From: a bacterium | Lineage (GTDB): Bacteria > Patescibacteriota > Patescibacteriia > CAIQCM01 | Direction of reading: 5' to 3' | DNA length: 7,704 nt | Assembly: GCA_023246535.1 (NCBI GenBank) | Contig: JAHFIF010000013.1 | Coordinates: 9,322 to 17,025 of the forward strand | Part shown: piece after piece, positions 1 through 6,055 of the stretch | Position numbering within the stretch: the stretch's first letter is position 1 | Layout of the letters: every line of letters begins with the position of its first letter | Program-made: the position numbers and the translations under genes | The notes under the pieces: model-generated | Seen by the model: the letters and a program-made list of their open reading frames with translations, nothing else | Database searches by the model: none | What the model was told of the DNA's origin: nothing

Positions 1-699
1 CAGATCCAATCGGGTCTCGGTTGCAACGTTGATGACGTCGAAGAGAGCGAGGTCACCCTCGTCAGCCTGATGCCCGACGATTCCGGTTCCATTCGGTTCG
101 TTCCGGGCAACGCCCAAGCGGTTCGTGACGGGCACAATCTCGTCATCGACGCGCTCAAGGGTTCCAAGCAGGCCAGTACCGTCCGGATGCTGACCCGCTA
201 CCTGAACGGCACCATTCTGTTCCCGTACGTCGATCTCGACGGGGCGATCCGAATGGATACGAGCAACTACGATCCGCGGGGCGGCACGCCGCTCTACGAC
301 CAAATCGCCATCTTGTGCGGTACGGTTCTCGCGAAGACCAAGGAGTTCAGGGATGCCGGCATCCCGTGCCGCACCGTGACGGCCATCATCACCGACGGCA
401 ACGACGAGGGGTCGCGGAAGCACCTCAGCCCCGCGTCGGTTCGTCCGATCATCGAAAGCATGCTCAAGACCGAGATGCACATCCTGGCGGCCATCGGCAT
501 CACCGACGGCACCACCGACTTCAACGCTGTCTTCGGGGAAATGGGCATCCCTTCCGAGTGGATCCTCACCCCGAGCAACAATGCCAGCGACATCCGCAAG
601 GTCTTCCGCACGCTCTCCCAGTCGGCCGTTCGCGTTTCGCAAGCGCGTGGCGGAGCCGGCTTCAGCAAGGCGGCGGCCGGCGGCTTCGGCTCGCCCTAG
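1..699 (+). CDS. VWA-domain protein with intact MIDAS, 3' part only
   Basis: The reading frame is open from the first base, so the gene starts upstream of the window; 232 codons are visible before the TAG stop. The ATG at 70 is probably internal, because it lies inside the first beta strand leading into the metal site. All three metal-ion-dependent adhesion site (MIDAS) elements are visible: DDSGS (nt 76-90, the DxSxS motif), the Thr of GGTPLYD (nt 286-288) and the Asp of ITDGNDE (nt 394-396). This points to a Mg2+-binding VWA fold used for protein-protein interaction. The domain fills nearly all of the visible protein, and the last ~20 residues are a Gly/Ala/Ser-rich tail. No membrane segment is seen. 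The partner and role are unknown; stand-alone VWA proteins occur in bacteria and phages. A terminator-like hairpin separates it from the NAD genes, so shared function is only a guess. The domain call is confident; the function is not. Confidence 0.85.
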   Translation, partial: QIQSGLGCNVDDVEESEVTLVSLMPDDSGSIRFVPGNAQAVRDGHNLVIDALKGSKQASTVRMLTRYLNGTILFPYVDLDGAIRMDTSNYDPRGGTPLYDQIAILCGTVLAKTKEFRDAGIPCRTVTAIITDGNDEGSRKHLSPASVRPIIESMLKTEMHILAAIGITDGTTDFNAVFGEMGIPSEWILTPSNNASDIRKVFRTLSQSAVRVSQARGGAGFSKAAAGGFGSP

Positions 700-731
700 T
701 CCGCAAGCGATGCGAATGAAGTGACATATGT

Positions 732-775
732 CCGGGACGTTTCGCGCGATTCGCGCGCCAAACGTCCCGGCTTTT
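732..775 (+). terminator. Intrinsic terminator after the VWA gene
   Basis: A long GC-rich hairpin has arms CCGGGACGTTT (732-742) and AAACGTCCCGG (760-770). The stem continues inward as CGCGCG/CGCGCG (743-748/752-757) around an ATT loop, with a CC bulge at 758-759. It is followed by CTTTT (771-775). The U tract is short, but the stem of about 17 pairs is very strong. It lies 32 bases after the VWA stop. Confidence 0.8.
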
Positions 776-784
776 CCTTCGGAA

Positions 785-801
785 GTCGAGCTGAGCTCGA
801 C
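785..801 (+). repeat. Inverted repeat in the nadD-like gene leader
   Basis: A perfect inverted repeat has arms GTCGAGC and GCTCGAC around TGA. It would form a 7-bp hairpin in RNA, or could be a dyad operator in DNA. It lies between the upstream terminator and the ribosome-binding site of the nadD-like gene, with a smaller TTCC-TTC-GGAA hairpin (774-784) just before it. No U tract follows, so it is not a terminator. Its function is unknown. Confidence 0.45.
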
Positions 802-836
802 GCTCGAAGACGAAAGCCAAACGCACATTACAAACG

Positions 837-843
837 AAAGGGG
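837..843 (+). promoter_or_regulatory. Ribosome-binding site fixing the nadD-like start
   Basis: AAAGGGG ends 4 nt before the ATG at 848. It selects this start over the in-frame ATG at 728, which sits at the foot of the upstream terminator hairpin and would add 40 residues with no family match. Confidence 0.7.
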
Positions 844-847
844 ACGC

Positions 848-1444
848 ATGCGAAAGAGAATCGCCATCTTTGGCGGGAGTTTTAACCCCCCGGGAACGCA
901 TCATGAAAAGATGACCACGCCGCTCATTGTCGCGTTCGACGAGGTCATTGTTGTCCCGTGCGGCGACCGGCCCGACAAGCCGACAACCGGCTCGGTTGCG
1001 GCCGCCGATCGTGCCGCCATGGCGCATCTGGCCTTCGGCAACGCTGCATCAAAAATGCGCGTCGATGATTTTGACCTGACGGGCGGCACCTTCATGCGCA
1101 CGATCGACCTCCAGGCGCGGTATGCGCCCTTGGGCGAGATCTGGCACGTGATCGGCACCGATCTCATTCGCGGCGGCGCCAACGGCAACGCCGTCATCCA
1201 GACCGACTGGAAGAACGGCCGGGAACTTTGGTCGACGCTCAACTTTGCGGTTTTCATGCGCATCGGATCGAGCTTCAACCACGTCGACCTGCCGCCGAAC
1301 CGCAAGGTTTTCTACTCCGGCACGGACGGCGCCTCCAAGACCATTCGCCGCAATCTGGCCGAAGGCTTGCCGATCACCGGCTTGGTGAGCCCGGCGGTCG
1401 AACGGTACATCGTCGAACACGGGCTTTATCGCGTCGCGGCCTAG
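848..1444 (+). CDS. nadD: Nicotinate (nicotinamide) mononucleotide adenylyltransferase, NadD/NMNAT-like
   Basis: This 198-residue cytosolic enzyme is predicted to transfer AMP from ATP to nicotinate mononucleotide, giving NaAD, the middle step of the Preiss-Handler pathway. The N-terminal nucleotide-binding motif is GGSFNPPGTHH (residues 9-19). A GTDL segment (103-106) corresponds to the usual GxD region. The C-terminus matches NadD well: SKTIRRNL (163-170, the ISSTxIR-like ATP-binding motif), then GLV at 178-180 and ERYI/EHGLY up to residue 194. Length is typical for NadD (about 190-220). The signature HxGH reads GTHH: the final His (19) is kept, while the first His and the Gly are replaced, which is unusual. 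The start at 848 is set by AAAGGGG and by the motif lying 8 residues in. The pncB, prs and nadE neighbours support nicotinate-pathway use. NMN instead of NaMN as substrate cannot be excluded. Confidence 0.85.
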   Translation: MRKRIAIFGGSFNPPGTHHEKMTTPLIVAFDEVIVVPCGDRPDKPTTGSVAAADRAAMAHLAFGNAASKMRVDDFDLTGGTFMRTIDLQARYAPLGEIWHVIGTDLIRGGANGNAVIQTDWKNGRELWSTLNFAVFMRIGSSFNHVDLPPNRKVFYSGTDGASKTIRRNLAEGLPITGLVSPAVERYIVEHGLYRVAA

Positions 1445-1452
1445 CGCCAACC

Positions 1453-1495
1453 GGCGCGGGGGAGGGGATCGTCCCTCTCCCGCGCCGCATCTTTA
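1453..1495 (+). terminator. GC-rich hairpin after the nadD-like gene
   Basis: Arms GGCGCGGGGGAGGG (1453-1466) and CCCTCTCCCGCGCC (1473-1486) form a 14-bp stem with one G-U pair around a 6-nt loop (GATCGT), 8 bases after the stop. The following sequence (GCATCTTTA) has only a weak U tract. It may therefore be an inefficient terminator, or an RNA-processing or mRNA-stability hairpin that lets some transcription reach pncB. Confidence 0.65.
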
Positions 1496-1501
1496 GAGAA
1501 T

Positions 1502-1563
1502 TGATACGAAGCAACCCTTGGTATCAGCTCTCTCGCCTCGGAAGTTCCGAGACGGAACGGTTC
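1502..1563 (+). promoter_or_regulatory. Structured leader of pncB with competing hairpins
   Basis: TGATAC (1502-1507) pairs with GTATCA (1521-1526), extended inside by AAG/CTT. It is followed by three overlapping inverted repeats that cannot all form together: CTCGGAA-G-TTCCGAG (1537-1551), GTTCCG-AGA-CGGAAC (1544-1558) and GAAC-G-GTTC (1555-1563). The Shine-Dalgarno AAAGGAAG follows at 1581-1588. Mutually exclusive helices just before a ribosome-binding site are compatible with a cis-acting RNA switch or a DNA operator. No known riboswitch consensus was recognised. Confidence 0.4.
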
Positions 1564-1595
1564 TTTAACTTCAACAACGGAAAGGAAGACGCAAC

Positions 1596-2876
1596 ATGCG
1601 ACGAGTACAACACGATAGGCCGATCATCACCTCGCTCTTCGACGGGCAAGACTTCTACAAATTTCCCATGGGACAATTTGCCTGGATGAGGTATCCCGAC
1701 GTCGACGTCATCTACGCGCTACGCTGCCGGACCAAAGGCGTGCATCTGGGAGAATTGCTCGATCTGGGACGGCTGCGCGAAGAGCTCGATCACGTGCGGA
1801 CGCTCATGTTCACCAACAGCGAGCTGCACTACCTGCGCGGCACCAACGAGTACGGCAACCGGATGTTCTGCGAACCGTATCTCGAGTTCCTGAGAGGCAT
1901 GCGTTTGCCGGAATACCGACTGGAAAAGGTCGGCCCCGACATCATCCTCGAATTCCGCGGGCCGTGGCCGATGGTCAAGCTCTGGGAAACGATCGCGCTC
2001 GCGGTCGTGAACGAGCTGTACAACATCATGCTGATGAAGCACCTGTCGCGTTTCGAGATCGAATGCCTGTACGCGGCCGGACGCCTGAAGCTGGCGGAGA
2101 AGATCAAGACCCTTCTGCAGCATCCCGACATCTTCATCTCCGACTTCGGATCGCGTCGGCGCTTCAGCGGCGAATGGCAGCAATACGTCAACGAGGTGCT
2201 CTGCGAAGAGCTGAAGAAGCAATTCCTCGGCAGCTCGAACACGGGTCTGGCGATGCACTGCGGCACGACGCCCATGGGCACCAACGCCCACAGCCTGCAG
2301 ATGATCATTGCCGCGCTGCGCGCCGGCCAGAAAGACTGGCTGCGCGAATCGCAGCACGAAGTTCTCGAAGGCTGGTGGCAGCAGTACGGCCATGGCCTTT
2401 CGATCTTCCTGCCGGACACCTACGGGTCGGAATTTTTCTTCGACAACCTGACCCAGGACGAACTGCGCAACTGGAAGGGCGTGCGCCACGACTCCGGCGA
2501 ACCGTTCGCTTTCGGCGACCGGCTCATCGCCCGCTACGAAAGGCACGGCATCGATCCCAAGACCAAGCTGCTCATCTTTAGCGACGGTTTGGACATCGGC
2601 ATGATCCTCAAGCTGCACGCCTACTTCAGCGGCCGGATCAAGCTGAGCTACGGCTGGGGCACGACGCTCACCAACGACCTGTGGCCGAACGAATGGCGCG
2701 ACGGCCTGTGGTACGGTCCGTTGTCCTTGGTCGTCAAGCCGAAGTCGGCTAACGGCAAAGGCACAGTGAAGTTTTCCGACAACATCGGAAAGTTCACCGG
2801 CGAACCCAGCGACATCGAGTACTACAAGATCGGCGCCGGGTACACCAATATCGACTACGTCGAATGTAAGGTCTAA
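1596..2876 (+). CDS. pncB: Nicotinate phosphoribosyltransferase (EC 6.3.4.21)
   Basis: This 426-residue enzyme is predicted to join nicotinate to PRPP to form NaMN, with ATP hydrolysis through a phosphohistidine: the entry step of nicotinate salvage. It aligns along its length with bacterial PncB (E. coli PncB is about 400 residues). Visible hallmarks are the N-terminal LFDGQDFYKFPM (14-25), DFGSRRRFS (183-191), GSSN (212-215), TPMGTNAH (225-232, whose His232 is the expected phosphorylated residue), GVRHDSGEP (295-303), FSDGLD (328-333) and GWGTTLTND (353-361). SRRRF and MGTxAH are features of nicotinate enzymes; the nicotinamide enzyme NAMPT/NadV differs at these sites. After TLTND the protein has about 8 extra, Trp-rich residues (about 362-374) relative to E. 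coli. The start is supported by AAAGGAAG, 7 nt upstream. A hairpin follows the gene, and prs, which makes its PRPP substrate, lies next. Confidence 0.93.
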   Translation: MRRVQHDRPIITSLFDGQDFYKFPMGQFAWMRYPDVDVIYALRCRTKGVHLGELLDLGRLREELDHVRTLMFTNSELHYLRGTNEYGNRMFCEPYLEFLRGMRLPEYRLEKVGPDIILEFRGPWPMVKLWETIALAVVNELYNIMLMKHLSRFEIECLYAAGRLKLAEKIKTLLQHPDIFISDFGSRRRFSGEWQQYVNEVLCEELKKQFLGSSNTGLAMHCGTTPMGTNAHSLQMIIAALRAGQKDWLRESQHEVLEGWWQQYGHGLSIFLPDTYGSEFFFDNLTQDELRNWKGVRHDSGEPFAFGDRLIARYERHGIDPKTKLLIFSDGLDIGMILKLHAYFSGRIKLSYGWGTTLTNDLWPNEWRDGLWYGPLSLVVKPKSANGKGTVKFSDNIGKFTGEPSDIEYYKIGAGYTNIDYVECKV

Positions 2877-2895
2877 TCCTTTATAGTCACACTCG

Positions 2896-2926
2896 GGCGG
2901 TGGGGGAGATTCGCTCCTCCACCGCC
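2896..2926 (+). terminator. GC-rich hairpin after pncB
   Basis: Arms GGCGGTGGGGGAG (2896-2908) and CTCCTCCACCGCC (2914-2926) form a 13-bp stem with one G-U pair and an ATTCG loop, 19 bases after the pncB stop. There is no real U tract afterwards (GTTCATTCG), so it may act as an RNA stability or processing element as much as a terminator. Confidence 0.6.
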
Positions 2927-2973
2927 GTTCATTCGAGCACCTCGCCATCGGCGGGGTTTTCGAACGAATGAAC
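2927..2973 (+). promoter_or_regulatory. Two-part hairpin in the prs leader
   Basis: The outer stem GTTCATTCG (2927-2935) pairs perfectly with CGAATGAAC (2965-2973). The inner stem CCTCGCC (2940-2946) pairs with GGCGGGG (2950-2956) with one G-U pair and an ATC loop. An asymmetric internal loop separates the two stems. It abuts the preceding hairpin directly and ends 31 bases before the prs Shine-Dalgarno. TTTT (2957-2960) follows the inner stem, so the inner hairpin alone resembles a terminator, while the outer stem would bury that T run. This could be an attenuator-like arrangement; the function is inferred only. Confidence 0.45.
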
Positions 2974-3004
2974 TTTGAAAACTGAACACGTAAACAAACG
3001 AAAC

Positions 3005-3010
3005 AAGGAG
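3005..3010 (+). promoter_or_regulatory. Ribosome-binding site fixing the prs start
   Basis: AAGGAG is separated by 6 nt from the ATG at 3017, an ideal arrangement. It rules out the in-frame ATG at 2975, which lies just after the leader hairpin and has no such site. Confidence 0.8.
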
Positions 3011-3016
3011 ACCATC

Positions 3017-3976
3017 ATGGGTTCACGCAAACCGCTCATCATCTCGACGGCGAATTCGCAATACTTTGCCGACTTGATCGGCGCCCAGATCGGCGCCGAG
3101 GTCGTACCAACGACCCGCAAACGGTTCGGCGGCAGCGAGCTGTATTTGAAACTCGAAGTTGCCGACCGCCTGTCGTTCGTCAATCGCGATGTCGTCATCG
3201 TTGGCAGCGGCAGCAATGAAACCGATCCGGACTTCGAAGAAGTCTGTCGGACCGGGACGGCGGTCGCCAAATACGGCGCCCGCGGCGTCTTCTACGTCAT
3301 GCCCTTCGCTCCGTACGCAAGGATGGAGCGGGCGGTTAAACCGGGTGAAGTCGTTACGGCCAAGATCGTGGCGCGCCGGCTGTCGCAGTTGCCCAAGGGC
3401 AGGACGAACGAAAACACGTTCCTGCACATGGACCTGCATACCGCCGGGTACGCGCACTACTACGAAGGCAATTGCCTGGCGCTCGAGCTCTATGCCGAGG
3501 ATATTCTGGATTCGGCCTTCGAGCAGCTCGGGCTGCAAGACTTCATGTTCGCCTCGGCCGACCTCGGACGGCCGCGCTGGGTCAAGTCGTTCGCCAAGCG
3601 CTATCGCACCAAGATGGCCTTTGTCGACAAGAATCGCGAATTCGATCGGACGGAAGTCTACGAAGTCGTGGGCGACGTTGAAGGAAAAATCGTCGTCATC
3701 TACGACGACATGATCGCGAGCGGCGGCACCCTGATCGGCGCTGCCAAGGCTTACCTGCAACGCGGCGCAGTCGCCGTCTACGCCATTGCCAGCCACCTGG
3801 CGCCCGAGGACGAAGCGGCGATCAATCGCTTGATCGATTCGCCGATCGTCAAGATCATCAGCACCAACACCCATCCCATGAGTCAGCATCCGCTGGTCAA
3901 GGCATCGAAGAAATTCATCGTCGAGGACGCATCACGTCCCTTCGCCGACATGATCAACGTTTTGAACGGAGGTTAA
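3017..3976 (+). CDS. prs: Ribose-phosphate pyrophosphokinase (PRPP synthetase), divergent
   Basis: This 319-residue cytosolic enzyme is predicted to make PRPP from ribose 5-phosphate and ATP, supplying the co-substrate of PncB encoded just upstream. The length is typical of bacterial Prs (about 310-320). Family landmarks are YARMERAVKPG (100-110, where the usual motif reads YARQDRK), TAKIVARRL (114-122), DLHTAGYAHYY (139-149, where DLHAGQIQGFF is usual), SADLGRPRW (180-188), DKNR (204-207, the flexible catalytic loop that normally reads DKRR) and the PRPP loop IYDDMIASGGT (228-238). Key charged positions are kept, but each motif is altered, so this is a divergent branch and not the ordinary housekeeping form. 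It is coupled to nadE by a 2-nt gap. A related activity on an ADP-ribose-like substrate cannot be excluded from sequence alone. Confidence 0.88.
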   Translation: MGSRKPLIISTANSQYFADLIGAQIGAEVVPTTRKRFGGSELYLKLEVADRLSFVNRDVVIVGSGSNETDPDFEEVCRTGTAVAKYGARGVFYVMPFAPYARMERAVKPGEVVTAKIVARRLSQLPKGRTNENTFLHMDLHTAGYAHYYEGNCLALELYAEDILDSAFEQLGLQDFMFASADLGRPRWVKSFAKRYRTKMAFVDKNREFDRTEVYEVVGDVEGKIVVIYDDMIASGGTLIGAAKAYLQRGAVAVYAIASHLAPEDEAAINRLIDSPIVKIISTNTHPMSQHPLVKASKKFIVEDASRPFADMINVLNGG

Positions 3977-3978
3977 CG

Positions 3979-5910
3979 ATGAGTAAACCAAAGCGAACAC
4001 CAAAGTACATCAAGCTCGCTCGTTTCGGGCTTGCCAGTCTCAAGTCGGTGATCGGCGCGTTCGTCTCGAATACGGACAGGCTGATCGAATACGCCGCAAA
4101 AATGGCGGCCGAGCATTGCACCTACGCCGTCTTCGGCGAATGTTCCATCTCGGGATATCCGGCCCAAGACCTGGTCGGCTGGGAAGGGTTCATTGTTCCG
4201 CAGCTCGAACAGCTGAAGCGTTTTGCCGAAGCGACCAATGACTATGACACGGTCTTCGTTCTCGGCTTGAACGTTCTCTACGAATCCCAGGTCTACAACG
4301 TGGCGGCGGTGGTTCACCGCGGCTCCGTCATCGGCTTGGTTCCGAAAGAGAAGCTTCCCAACTACGACGTTTTCGACGAGTATCGCACGCTGGCGCTCGG
4401 CATCCCGGGCTTCCTCGATGCGGTCGAACGCATGAAGTTCGGCGACATGGTTTTTCGCACCTCCGCCGGCACTTTCGCCGTCGTCATCTGCGAAGACTTG
4501 TGGTCGCTGGAAGGTCCGGCCGCCCGCCGTGCATACAGCGGCGCCGAGACCATCATCAGCATCAACGGTTCGCCGTTCCGTTCGGGCGCGTGGAACACGC
4601 GCCGCGAATTGGTCTCGACCGTTGCCGCCAACAACTTTGTCACCGTCGTTTACGTCAACAAGTTCGGCGGAAAAGACGCGCTCAGCTTCGACGGCGGCGC
4701 GTTCGTCAACCAGTGCGGAAGAATGCTGTGCGAGTCAAAGATCAAAGACGGTTTCACCGTCTGCGACGTTGACTTGAGTCGCACCTCGCGCATCAGGCGC
4801 CTCAACACGACCCGTCGCGGCGACGAAGCGGAATTCAAGCGTCAAGGCGAGAAGTGCGCGGTGGTAACGCTCGACGGCCCGATGATCATCAATCACGAGT
4901 CGTTCCGCTACCCGGCGCCTGCCTCGAAGAACTTCTTTATCCCCGAAGATCCGCAAGCGCGCAAGGAATACTTCGACGAGCTCATCCAGGCCAAGATCAC
5001 CGGCCTCGACGGGTACATGACCGGAACCGGCGCGTTCGAAGGCGTTCTGATCGCCCTTTCCGGCGGTAAGGATTCCATCCTCACGCTCCTGGACGCTTAC
5101 GTCTATGCGACCAAGGTGCGCGGACTGTCGGGCGAGGCGCTCAAGAAATTCATCTTGTGCGTTTCCATGCCGACCAAGCACAACTCGCAGACGACCAGGG
5201 ATATCTCGCGCGATATCTGCGCCGAACTCGGCGTGGGGTTCGTCGAGATCCCGATCGGCGAGGAAGTCGAACGGATGCAGGCGATCGGCAAGAGCCTGCT
5301 CCCGCCCGGCGGCGAGCTGGACCGTCTCACCAAGCAGAACACGCATCCGCGCATTCGAGCCAACATCATGTGGATGCTGTCGAATCAGTTCAAGATGCTC
5401 TGGCTGCAGACCGGCAACATGTCGGAAGCCGCGGTCGGATACACCACCATCGGCGGCGACAACCAGGGCGGCCTTTCGCTCATTGGCAATCTGCCGAAGA
5501 CGGTGATCATCGAGATGCTGAATCACATGAAGGATACCATGTTCCTTCATTCGGACGCGCTGGAGCGGCTCATGAAGACCAAGGCATCGGCCGAGCTCGA
5601 GGATAATCAAGAGGATGAAAAAGACCTCATGCCGTTCCCGGTGCTCGACGCCTGCCTCTACCTGTTTGCCGGCGAGAGAATGATGCCGGTCGACGTGCTC
5701 TTCGTCATTGCCCAGATGTTCGAGGAATACAGTGATGACCAGCTCAAGGGCTGGGTCATCAAATTCGTGAAGCTGTTCCGCATCGCCATCTACAAGTGGG
5801 TCCAGCGGCCGCTCGCGGTCCATCTCGGATCGCTCGACCTCGACTACCTGCGGGCGCTGCGCTTCCCGGTCGTCACATCGCTCGAATGGCTCGAGCTCGA
5901 AAAGCTCTAG
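3979..5910 (+). CDS. nadE: Glutamine-dependent NAD+ synthetase (EC 6.3.5.1)
   Basis: This 643-residue two-domain enzyme makes the last step to NAD+: it adenylates NaAD and amidates it with ammonia released from glutamine. Residues about 10-290 are a nitrilase-type glutaminase with the catalytic triad Glu54 (FGECSISGYP), Lys123 (PKEKLPNYDVFDE) and Cys171 (VVICEDLW). Residues about 330-643 are the synthetase, with the ATP pyrophosphatase P-loop SGGKDS (361-366), NTHPRIRANIMWMLSNQ (454-470), TGNMSEAAVGY (478-488) and GGDNQGGLSLIGNLPKT (492-508). Both domains are intact and the length suits the family. Owning the glutaminase domain means it does not depend on free ammonia. GGAGG (3968-3972), inside the end of prs, lies 6 nt before the ATG, and the stop-to-start gap is 2 nt, so translation is probably coupled to prs. 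A strong terminator follows. Confidence 0.95.
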   Translation: MSKPKRTPKYIKLARFGLASLKSVIGAFVSNTDRLIEYAAKMAAEHCTYAVFGECSISGYPAQDLVGWEGFIVPQLEQLKRFAEATNDYDTVFVLGLNVLYESQVYNVAAVVHRGSVIGLVPKEKLPNYDVFDEYRTLALGIPGFLDAVERMKFGDMVFRTSAGTFAVVICEDLWSLEGPAARRAYSGAETIISINGSPFRSGAWNTRRELVSTVAANNFVTVVYVNKFGGKDALSFDGGAFVNQCGRMLCESKIKDGFTVCDVDLSRTSRIRRLNTTRRGDEAEFKRQGEKCAVVTLDGPMIINHESFRYPAPASKNFFIPEDPQARKEYFDELIQAKITGLDGYMTGTGAFEGVLIALSGGKDSILTLLDAYVYATKVRGLSGEALKKFILCVSMPTKHNSQTTRDISRDICAELGVGFVEIPIGEEVERMQAIGKSLLPPGGELDRLTKQNTHPRIRANIMWMLSNQFKMLWLQTGNMSEAAVGYTTIGGDNQGGLSLIGNLPKTVIIEMLNHMKDTMFLHSDALERLMKTKASAELEDNQEDEKDLMPFPVLDACLYLFAGERMMPVDVLFVIAQMFEEYSDDQLKGWVIKFVKLFRIAIYKWVQRPLAVHLGSLDLDYLRALRFPVVTSLEWLELEKL

Positions 5911-5927
5911 CCCAAAGTCTCGATCTC

Positions 5928-5973
5928 AGCCCCGTGCGTCGATCCGTCAAGGATTGATGCATGGGGCTTTTTT
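5928..5973 (+). terminator. Intrinsic terminator of nadE
   Basis: The 18-bp stem has left arm AGCCCCGTGCGTCGATCC (5928-5945) and right arm GGATTGATGCATGGGGCT (5951-5968) around a GTCAA loop. Three of the pairs are G-U in + strand RNA. The arm runs into six Ts (5968-5973). This is a textbook terminator, 17 bases after the nadE stop. Confidence 0.93.
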
Positions 5974-6010
5974 AATTTCTGCAAAAGTCCACGCGTACGT
6001 TTATGAAAAG

Positions 6011-6038
6011 AAAAAAGCCCCGAATGCTTCGGGGCTTT
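6011..6038 (-). terminator. Intrinsic terminator of the - strand nucleotidyltransferase
   Basis: A perfect 11-bp stem (AAAGCCCCGAA 6014-6024, TTCGGGGCTTT 6028-6038) has a 3-nt loop. Read on the - strand it runs into TTTTTT (the A run at 6011-6016). It lies 17 bases beyond the stop of the - strand gene and is placed tail to tail with the nadE terminator. Confidence 0.92.
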
Positions 6039-6055
6039 GACGCGGACGGAACAAG

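Noticed and set aside
728..847. N-terminal extension of the nadD-like protein from ATG 728
   Set aside because: The ATG sits at the base of a terminator hairpin, the 40 residues match nothing in the family, and ATG 848 has a ribosome-binding site and the usual distance to the nucleotide-binding motif.
1487..1595. Match of the pncB leader to a known NAD+ riboswitch
   Set aside because: Competing helices are visible, but no consensus of a known NAD+ riboswitch class could be recognised by eye, so no class is claimed.
1596..2876. Reading pncB as a nicotinamide phosphoribosyltransferase (NAMPT/NadV) or phage Namat
   Set aside because: DFGSRRRFS, TPMGTNAH and GVRHDSGEP are the nicotinate-type motifs, and NadE, which amidates NaAD, is present downstream.
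1719..2948. Long antisense open frame (409 codons) across pncB
   Set aside because: It mirrors the G+C-rich third positions of pncB, has no family motifs and runs through the hairpin after pncB; pncB itself has full family motifs.
2975..3016. N-terminal extension of Prs from ATG 2975
   Set aside because: There is no ribosome-binding site and the sequence is low-complexity; AAGGAG is perfectly spaced for ATG 3017.
4735..5823. Long antisense open frame (362 codons) across nadE
   Set aside because: It is a shadow of the nadE coding frame, with Arg/Asp/His-rich sequence and no recognisable domain or ribosome-binding site.
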